Assembly (NCBI GenBank): GCA_038223055.1
Contig: JBBRHF010000039.1
Span: 1-25,619 of the forward strand
From: JBBRHF01 sp038223055
GTDB lineage: Bacteria > Actinomycetota > Actinomycetes > JACCUZ01
Length of the DNA: 25,619 bases
Direction of reading: 5' to 3'
The stretch's first letter is position 1; every line of letters begins with the position of its first letter. The notes beneath the pieces are model-generated. The model saw nothing but the letters and a program-made list of their open reading frames with translations, was not told where the DNA came from and did not search any database. Positions 20,078 through 25,619 of this stretch are shown in pieces. The position numbers were made by a program, and so were the translations under genes.

Positions 20078-23000
20078 CTAGACGGTGAAGGCGCGCGCGA
20101 CCAGCTCGCGCTGCTCGGCCTCGTGCTTCTTGTGCGATCCCGAGGCGGGCGAGGCCGACGCCGGCCGGGTGATCGGCGCGAGGGAACGACCGCCGAGGTG
20201 GGCGGGCAGGTTGAGGGCGACGAATGGCCACGGGCCCTGGTTGGCCGGCTCCTCCTGCACCCAGACGATCTCGGCGTCGGGGTAGGTCGCGACGGCCTCC
20301 GCGATCTCCCGCCCGGGCAGCGGCGCGAGCTGCTCGACCCGAACGATGGCGACCGCGGCCCCGCCGGTCGTGGCGCGCTTGGCCCGCTCGGACAGCAGGT
20401 CCCAATAGACCTTGCCCGAGCACAGCAGCACCCGGCGTACGCCGGCGGGCTCGACCCCACTCTCGGTCTCCGGGACCACAGGGCGGAACCGGCCGGTGGT
20501 GAACTCCTCCACAGCGCTGGCGGCTGCCTTGAGCCGCAGCATCGACTTGGGGGTGAAGACCACGAGGGGACGCCGTGGCTCGTGATATGCGTGCCAGCGC
20601 AGCAGGTGGAAGTAGGACCCGGGGTTGGAGGGCACGGCCACGCTCATGTTGTCTTCGGCGCACATCGCCAGGAAGCGCTCGATGCGCCCCGAGGAGTGGT
20701 CCGGGCCCTGGCCCTCGTAGCCGTGCGGGAGTAGCAGCACGACCGACGAGTGCTGGTTCCACTTCTGCTCGGACGAGGAGATGAACTCGTCAACGATGGT
20801 CTGGGCTCCGTTGGTGAAGTCGCCGAACTGGGCCTCCCACATGACCAGCGCGTCGGCGCGGGCCACCGAGTAGCCGTACTCGAAGCCCATCGTCGCGAAC
20901 TCCGAGAGCAGCGAGTCGTAGAGCCAGAAGCGGCCCTGCCCGGCCGCGAGTTGCGCCAGCGGGGTCCACTCGGCCCCGGTCTTCTTGTCGATCAATACGG
21001 CGTGGCGCTGCACGAACGTGCCCCGGCGGCTGTCCTGGCCGGCGAGTCGCACCGAGCGCCCCTCGAGTAGCAGCGTGCCGAAGGCGAACAGCTCGCCCAT
21101 CGCCCAGTCGATGCCACCCTGGGAGGCCATCGCCGCCCGGCGATGCAGCAGCGGCAGCAGCTTGGGGTGCACGGAGAAACCGTCGGGGATCTCGACGTGG
21201 GCGTCGGCGATCTTCTTGATGATCTCGAGCGGGACGGCTGTCCGCAGGTGGGTTCGCCCGACCGTGGCCCGCTCCTCGGCGGGCGGTTCGAGGCCCTCGC
21301 CGGTGCCCTCATCGGTGGACGCGGCGATCGCCTCCCGGGTCTCAGCGAAGACCCGCTCGAGCTGACCCTGGTAGTCGCGCAGCGCCTTCTCGGCCTCGTC
21401 GACCGAGATGTCGCCGCGGCCGATGAGGGCCTCGGTGAACAGCTTGCGCACCGAGCGCTTGGCCTCGATCAAGGAGTACATGAGGGGCTGGGTCATCGAC
21501 GGGTCGTCGCCCTCGTTGTGGCCGCGGCGGCGGTAGCAGACCATGTCGATGACGACGTCCTTCTTGAACGCCTGGCGGTAGTCGAAGGCCAGCCGGGCCA
21601 CCCGGACACAGGCCTCGGGGTCGTCACCGTTGACGTGGAAGATAGGCGCCTGGATCATCCGGGCGACGTCGGTGGAGTAGACCGAGGACCGGGATGCCAC
21701 CGGGGAGGTCGTGAAGCCGACCTGGTTGTTGACGATGACGTGGATCGTGCCGCCGGTGCGGTAGCCGCGCAGTTGGGACAGGTTGAGGGTCTCCGCGACC
21801 ACGCCCTGCCCAGCGAACGCGGCATCGCCGTGCATGAGCACGGGGAGCACGGTGAACCCGATCTCGCCCTTGTTGATGCGGTCCTGCTTGGCCCGCACGA
21901 TGCCCTCAAGCACCGGGTTGACGGCCTCCAGGTGCGACGGGTTGGCGGCGAGGTAGACCTTGGTGCGCTTCCCGTCGGAGGTGGTGTAGGTGCCCTCGGT
22001 GCCCAGGTGGTACTTCACGTCGCCGGAGCCCTGGACCGAGCGCGGGTCCTGGTTCCCCTCGAACTCGCGGAAGATCTGGCCGTAGCTCTTGCCGGCCAGG
22101 TTGGCGAGCACGTTGAGTCGGCCCCGGTGGGGCATGCCGATGCAGACCTCGTCCAGGCCCGCGTCGGCGGCCGAGCGCATGACTTGGTCCAGCAGCGGGA
22201 TGACTGACTCGCCGCCCTCGAGCGAGAACCGCTTCTGCCCGACGTACTTGGTCTGCAGGAACGTCTCGAACGCCTCGGCCGCGTTGAGGCGACGTAGGAT
22301 GTGCAACTGCTCCTCGGGGGACGGCTTCGCGTCCTTGACCTCGACCCGCTCCTGGATCCAGAGCCGCTCCTCGGGGCTCTGGATGTGCATGTACTCGATG
22401 CCGATGCGCCGGCAGTAGGACTCGCGAAGCACGCCGAGGATGTCGCGCAGGCTGGCCATCGGCCGACCGCCGAAGCCGCCGGTGGCGAACTCGCGGTCGA
22501 GGTCCCACAGGGTCAGCCCGTGCGAGACCACGTCGAGGTCGGGGTGGGAGCGCTGGCGGAACTCCAGCGGGTCGGTGTCGGCCATCAGGTGCCCACGCAC
22601 GCGGTAGGCGTGGATCAGTTCCTGCACGCGGGCCTGCTTGACGACGTCGTCCTCGTGGGAGGCAGAGATGTCGCGGACCCAGCGGATCGGCTCGTAGGGG
22701 ATGCGCAGGGCACGGAAGATGACGTCGTAGAAGTTGTCCTCGCCGAGCAGCAGCGCGTGGATGCGGCGCAGGAAGTCGCCGGACTGGGCGCCCTGGATGA
22801 TGCGGTGGTCATAGGTCGACGTGAGCGTCATGACCTTGCTGATGGCAAGACGCGCCAACGTGTCGGGGGCGGCGCCCTGGTATTCGGCGGGATAGTCCAT
22901 GGCGCCGACGCCGACGATGGCGCCCTGGCCTGCCATCAACCGCGGGACCGAGTGGACGGTGCCGATCGTGCCGGGGTTGGTCAGGGTGATCGTCGTGCCG

Positions 23001-23941
23001 GCGAAGTCGTCGGCCGTGAGCTTGTTGGTGCGGGCGCGGCGCACGATGTCCTCGTAGGCCGCCCAGAACTGGGAGAAGTCCATCGCCTCGGCCTGCTTGA
23101 TCGAGGGCACCAGCAGGGTCCGGCTGCCGTCGGGGCGGTGTACGTCGATGGCGAGCCCGAAGTTGACGTGCTGAGGCTGGATGACGGTGGGCTTGCCGTC
23201 GATCTCGGCGAATCCGTAGTTCATCTCCGGCATCGCGCGCAGGGCGCGCACGACGCAGTAGCCGATCAGGTGGGTGAAGGAGACCTTCCCGCCCCGGCCC
23301 CGGCGCAGGTGGTTGTTGAGGACGATGCGGTTGTCGATGAGCAGCTTGGCCGGGATGCCGCGAACGCTCGTCGCCGTCGGCACGGTGAGGCTGGACTGCA
23401 TGTTGGTGACCACGCGGGCGGCGGGGCCCTTGAGCGTGAGGGTCACCGGTCCGGGTGGCTTGGCCGGAGCCGGAGGGGGCGCAGCAGCGACCGTCGGTGG
23501 CGCGGCGGCCGGTTTCGCGGCGGCCGGTTTCGTGGTGGCCGGTTTCGTGGTGGCGGGTTTCGTGGTGGCGGGGGGTGTGGTGGCCGGTGGTGTGGTGGTC
23601 CCGGGTGCGGGTTGCGCGGTGACCGGTGAGGGCGTTGTGGCAGCCGGCTTGCCCGCTGCGGGCTGGGCCGCGGGTTGGGAGTCGACCGGCTGGGAGTCGA
23701 CCGGCGCCGGCGTCGGGGCACCGTTGGCGGCTGCCCCGCTGAGCGCGTCGTGGGGCCGGTAGTCCGCGAAGAACTCCTCCCACGCATGGTCGACCGAGTC
23801 GGGGTCGCGGAGGTACTGCTGGTAGAGCTCGTCGACCAGCCACTCGTTGGGACCGAAGTCCGGCAGCCCGAAAGCCTGCTCCGGGTCGGCTCCTGGTGCG
23901 GTTGCCGGGGTCGACCGGGGGCCTTCGGGGGACTGGGACAC
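20078..23941 (-). CDS. kgd: Multifunctional 2-oxoglutarate metabolism enzyme (E2-E1 fusion)
   Basis: A 1287-residue TCA-cycle enzyme that combines an acyltransferase-like E2 domain with the ThDP-dependent E1 of 2-oxoglutarate dehydrogenase, as in mycobacterial Kgd. Order: an N-terminal helix FGPNEWLVDELYQQYLRDP (about 29-47), a Pro/Ala/Thr linker (about 70-165), the E2 core (about 170-400) with TYDHRIIQGAQSGDF near 375, where the usual DHR-x-x-DG is changed as in Mycobacterium, then E1 with HRGRLNVLAN near 602 and GDAAFAGQGVVAETLNLSQL near 705. No lipoyl domain is fused. GTG 23941 is the start; the ribosome binding site is poor. The linker is built from a 15-bp repeat. In relatives the enzyme is inhibited by the FHA protein GarA. 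Confidence 0.96.
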   Translation of the reverse strand: MSQSPEGPRSTPATAPGADPEQAFGLPDFGPNEWLVDELYQQYLRDPDSVDHAWEEFFADYRPHDALSGAAANGAPTPAPVDSQPVDSQPAAQPAAGKPAATTPSPVTAQPAPGTTTPPATTPPATTKPATTKPATTKPAAAKPAAAPPTVAAAPPPAPAKPPGPVTLTLKGPAARVVTNMQSSLTVPTATSVRGIPAKLLIDNRIVLNNHLRRGRGGKVSFTHLIGYCVVRALRAMPEMNYGFAEIDGKPTVIQPQHVNFGLAIDVHRPDGSRTLLVPSIKQAEAMDFSQFWAAYEDIVRRARTNKLTADDFAGTTITLTNPGTIGTVHSVPRLMAGQGAIVGVGAMDYPAEYQGAAPDTLARLAISKVMTLTSTYDHRIIQGAQSGDFLRRIHALLLGEDNFYDVIFRALRIPYEPIRWVRDISASHEDDVVKQARVQELIHAYRVRGHLMADTDPLEFRQRSHPDLDVVSHGLTLWDLDREFATGGFGGRPMASLRDILGVLRESYCRRIGIEYMHIQSPEERLWIQERVEVKDAKPSPEEQLHILRRLNAAEAFETFLQTKYVGQKRFSLEGGESVIPLLDQVMRSAADAGLDEVCIGMPHRGRLNVLANLAGKSYGQIFREFEGNQDPRSVQGSGDVKYHLGTEGTYTTSDGKRTKVYLAANPSHLEAVNPVLEGIVRAKQDRINKGEIGFTVLPVLMHGDAAFAGQGVVAETLNLSQLRGYRTGGTIHVIVNNQVGFTTSPVASRSSVYSTDVARMIQAPIFHVNGDDPEACVRVARLAFDYRQAFKKDVVIDMVCYRRRGHNEGDDPSMTQPLMYSLIEAKRSVRKLFTEALIGRGDISVDEAEKALRDYQGQLERVFAETREAIAASTDEGTGEGLEPPAEERATVGRTHLRTAVPLEIIKKIADAHVEIPDGFSVHPKLLPLLHRRAAMASQGGIDWAMGELFAFGTLLLEGRSVRLAGQDSRRGTFVQRHAVLIDKKTGAEWTPLAQLAAGQGRFWLYDSLLSEFATMGFEYGYSVARADALVMWEAQFGDFTNGAQTIVDEFISSSEQKWNQHSSVVLLLPHGYEGQGPDHSSGRIERFLAMCAEDNMSVAVPSNPGSYFHLLRWHAYHEPRRPLVVFTPKSMLRLKAAASAVEEFTTGRFRPVVPETESGVEPAGVRRVLLCSGKVYWDLLSERAKRATTGGAAVAIVRVEQLAPLPGREIAEAVATYPDAEIVWVQEEPANQGPWPFVALNLPAHLGGRSLAPITRPASASPASGSHKKHEAEQRELVARAFTV
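23505..23594. repeat. 15-bp tandem repeat, about 6 copies, in the kgd linker
   Basis: Units of the form GYGGCCGGTTTCGYG at 23505, 23520, 23535, 23550, 23565 and 23580, the last two more diverged. On the minus strand they encode repeated ATTKP/AAAKP/ATTPP pentapeptides in the flexible linker between the N-terminal helix and the E2 domain. Confidence 0.92.
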
Positions 23942-24021
23942 GGTGGAGATCGCCCTCTTCCGCGAGCTGGATGATGCGATGCGAGGTGTGCGTCCACACT
24001 AACCGACGGTGCTTGGCCGGC

Positions 24022-24906
24022 TCACGGTTGCGCGCTGTGGGCGTAGTAGGTCGCGGCCATGTCCTCGCCGCCGTGACCGAGCTCGCTGGCCCTGGTCAGG
24101 TGAGCGAGAACCGCAGCCGTCACGGCCATGTCGACGCCGGCCTCGGCCGCGGCGGCGAGAATCAGCCCGGCGTCCTTGGCCGCCCCGTCGAGGGCGAAGC
24201 TCGGCGGGAACCGGCGCTCGATCATCATCGAGCCCTTGACCTGGACGTAGGGCGCGTCCAGGGGGCCGCCCCGGACGGTCTCGAGGAAGACCCGGGGGTC
24301 CAGGTCGAGCCCCTCCGCCAGCGCCACTGCCTCCGCGACTCCCTCGGTCACCGCGAGCACCCAGCTGTTGACGACGAGTTTGAGCCGGGTGCCGCCGGCC
24401 TCGCCATCGACCCAGACAGTCCGTGCTCCGACGGCGTCGAAGACGGGCGTGCACCGGTCGCGCAGACCGGCCGGCGCGGCGGCCAGCACCGTCAGGGCGC
24501 CCTGTTCGGCCGGGCCCTTGGTGCCGAGCACGGGCGCGTCGACGTAGGCCACGCCGTGCTCTGCGGCGAGGCCGGCCATCTGCCGGGTTCCCGCGAGCCC
24601 GATGGTGCTCATCTGCATCCACAGGGCGTCCGCCGCGAGCGCCGCCAATGCCTCGGGCGCCACCACCGCGACCGACTCCTCGTCGTAGAGCATCGTGACC
24701 AGCAGGGTCGCGCCCTGCGCCGCTTGCGCCGGGGTGTCGGCCACCACGACGCCGTCCTCGGTGAGCGGGTCGGCCTTGGCTCGGGTGCGGTTCCAGGCCC
24801 GCACGGACAGGCCGGCCCGAGCCAGGTTGCGCGCCATCGGAGCGCCCATCGTGCCCGCGCCCAGGACGGTGACGACGGGCCGGGAGGAGGGGTCGGGTGT
24901 AGTCAT
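24022..24906 (-). CDS. NAD(P)-dependent 3-hydroxyisobutyrate-dehydrogenase-family oxidoreductase
   Basis: A 294-residue beta-hydroxyacid dehydrogenase. It has the Rossmann loop VLGAGTMGAPMARNLARAG, MSTIGLAGTRQMAGL, the substrate-site segment DAPVLGTKGPAEQGALTVL, the catalytic Lys in GGTRLKLVVNSW, and the C-terminal KDAGLILAAAAEAGVD. Family members reduce or oxidise small beta-hydroxy acids (3-hydroxyisobutyrate, tartronate semialdehyde, succinic semialdehyde). LGTKGPAEQG differs from the classic GG-x-x-x-A-x-x-G in 3-HIBDH, so the substrate is uncertain. It follows the permease gene by 33 bases on the same strand. Confidence 0.88.
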   Translation of the reverse strand: MTTPDPSSRPVVTVLGAGTMGAPMARNLARAGLSVRAWNRTRAKADPLTEDGVVVADTPAQAAQGATLLVTMLYDEESVAVVAPEALAALAADALWMQMSTIGLAGTRQMAGLAAEHGVAYVDAPVLGTKGPAEQGALTVLAAAPAGLRDRCTPVFDAVGARTVWVDGEAGGTRLKLVVNSWVLAVTEGVAEAVALAEGLDLDPRVFLETVRGGPLDAPYVQVKGSMMIERRFPPSFALDGAAKDAGLILAAAAEAGVDMAVTAAVLAHLTRASELGHGGEDMAATYYAHSAQP

Positions 24907-24914
24907 GCCCCATG

Positions 24915-24951
24915 CCTATCAGGTGACGTCACAGCCCTATCAGGTGATGTC
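24915..24951. repeat. 21-bp spaced direct repeat with TGACGTCA palindrome at permease 3' end
   Basis: CCTATCAGGTGACGTC (24915-24930) and CCTATCAGGTGATGTC (24936-24951) differ by one base. The second covers the last codons and stop of the permease; the first lies in the spacer and contains the palindrome GTGACGTCAC (24923-24932). Confidence 0.8.
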
Positions 24952-25619
24952 TCGGCGCAGCGTGAGCCATGCCCCCAGGGCGGCGAACAGCCCGCCGTAG
25001 GCCAGCAGCAGCAGCGACCCGCCCCACCACGGCAAGAGGTCGAGCCCCTTGATCGTGGGGATACTCTGCACGATCGCGTTGGACGCGTTGCCGGGAAGGA
25101 ATCTCGCCAGGTAGGCCAGGTCGACCGTGCTGAGGGCGAAGGTCGCCAGCGGCTCGATCAGGATGCTGAACCCGACCCCGATCAGGATCGCCGCAACCTG
25201 ACTACGCACCAGCGTGCCGAGCCCGAGCCCGAAGACGGCCCACACGCCCATGCCCAGCACCGACAGGGCCAGGGTCTGCGGCACCTGTCCCGAGGTCAGC
25301 CGCAGGTCGAAGCCCTTGGCCGCGATGATCGGGGCACCCAGCGCGACGGCGGTCACGGTGGTGACGGCACCGAAGACCAACCCCAGCACGCCGTACGTCG
25401 TGAGCTTGGCGACCAGCACCCGGCCCCGGCGCGGCGTGGCGAGGAAGGTGGGCGTGATGGTGTGATGGCGGTACTCCCCGGACATGCCGATGATGCCGAG
25501 CACGAGGGCCATCACATGGGCGCCCACGAAGCCCGCGCCGTAGACGGTGCGAACCATCGCGGGATCGCCCAGCGTCGGCGTGCGCGCCTGGCCGGCACCC
25601 GGGTCCAGGCCGGCGGTGA
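24940..25619 (-). CDS. ABC-2-type transporter permease (5' part outside the window)
   Basis: The open frame runs without a stop from the right edge of the window; 226 codons are visible. It has a polar stretch with GLDPGPGAQARTPTLGDPA, then RTVYGAGFVGAHVMALVLGIIGMSGEYRHHTITPTFLATP, the classic ABC-2 (NatB-like) signature, then four more hydrophobic segments ending LLLLAYGGLFAALGAWLTLRRDIT. An earlier membrane helix is expected upstream. The first in-window ATG (25557) is internal, since the conserved sequence continues before it. Its ATPase partner should be just outside the window. Substrate unknown; likely export. Confidence 0.87.
   Translation of the reverse strand, partial: TAGLDPGAGQARTPTLGDPAMVRTVYGAGFVGAHVMALVLGIIGMSGEYRHHTITPTFLATPRRGRVLVAKLTTYGVLGLVFGAVTTVTAVALGAPIIAAKGFDLRLTSGQVPQTLALSVLGMGVWAVFGLGLGTLVRSQVAAILIGVGFSILIEPLATFALSTVDLAYLARFLPGNASNAIVQSIPTIKGLDLLPWWGGSLLLLAYGGLFAALGAWLTLRRDIT

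Overview
The window is chromosomal DNA from a very GC-rich actinobacterium. The evidence is a mycothiol-type SigR/RsrA redox pair, the actinobacterial mini ribosomal protein bL37, a fused E2-E1 2-oxoglutarate enzyme of the Kgd type, nickel superoxide dismutase, actinobacterial HisN, and very many GTG starts with 4-base GTGA overlaps. Order is uncertain (Micrococcales or Propionibacteriales would fit). I see no rRNA, tRNA, CRISPR array, prophage or transposase. The left edge (about 1-115) looks like a degraded contig end.

Layout. 1-5119: hisN (partial), a DUF2231 membrane protein, a bacterial-PH membrane protein, a 52-residue membrane protein, then aroA-rsgA overlapping by 4 bases, and a DoxX-like protein. 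5182-8360: an SRAP (YedK/HMCES-type) abasic-site protein coupled to an alpha/beta-hydrolase, then a long convergent gene of unknown role with a DUF1841-like tail. 8446-9717: the redox locus, with a consensus SigR promoter, a candidate long SigR isoform, sigR-rsrA coupled by ATGA, and convergent bL37, which lies in the same open frame as a DUF5317 membrane protein. 10332-13475: a biotin carboxylase, a free-standing biotinyl carrier (TB7.3-like), pilT and a hotdog thioesterase. 13464-16022: a GNAT acetyltransferase, an IlvG-like ThDP enzyme and a possible small ORF. 16041-16950: divergent sodN and sodX. 16980-19030: an MDR oxidoreductase coupled to an APH-family kinase. 19171-23941: kgd, DUF6104 and a COG3910-like ATPase on the minus strand. 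24022-25619: a 3-hydroxyisobutyrate-dehydrogenase-like enzyme and an ABC-2 permease that runs off the edge.

How it works together. Two oxidative-stress modules stand out: SigR/RsrA (thiol stress) and SodN/SodX (superoxide). The promoter and start-site layout at sigR predicts two isoforms, as known for Streptomyces sigma-R and sigma-R'. Core metabolism is represented by shikimate (aroA), histidine (hisN), TCA cycle (kgd) and possibly branched-chain metabolism. A second theme is short in-frame tandem duplication: repeat units of 6, 12, 15, 18, 21 and 33 bases, all multiples of three, lie inside or at the ends of seven genes, so this genome seems prone to replication slippage that selection tolerates when the frame is kept.
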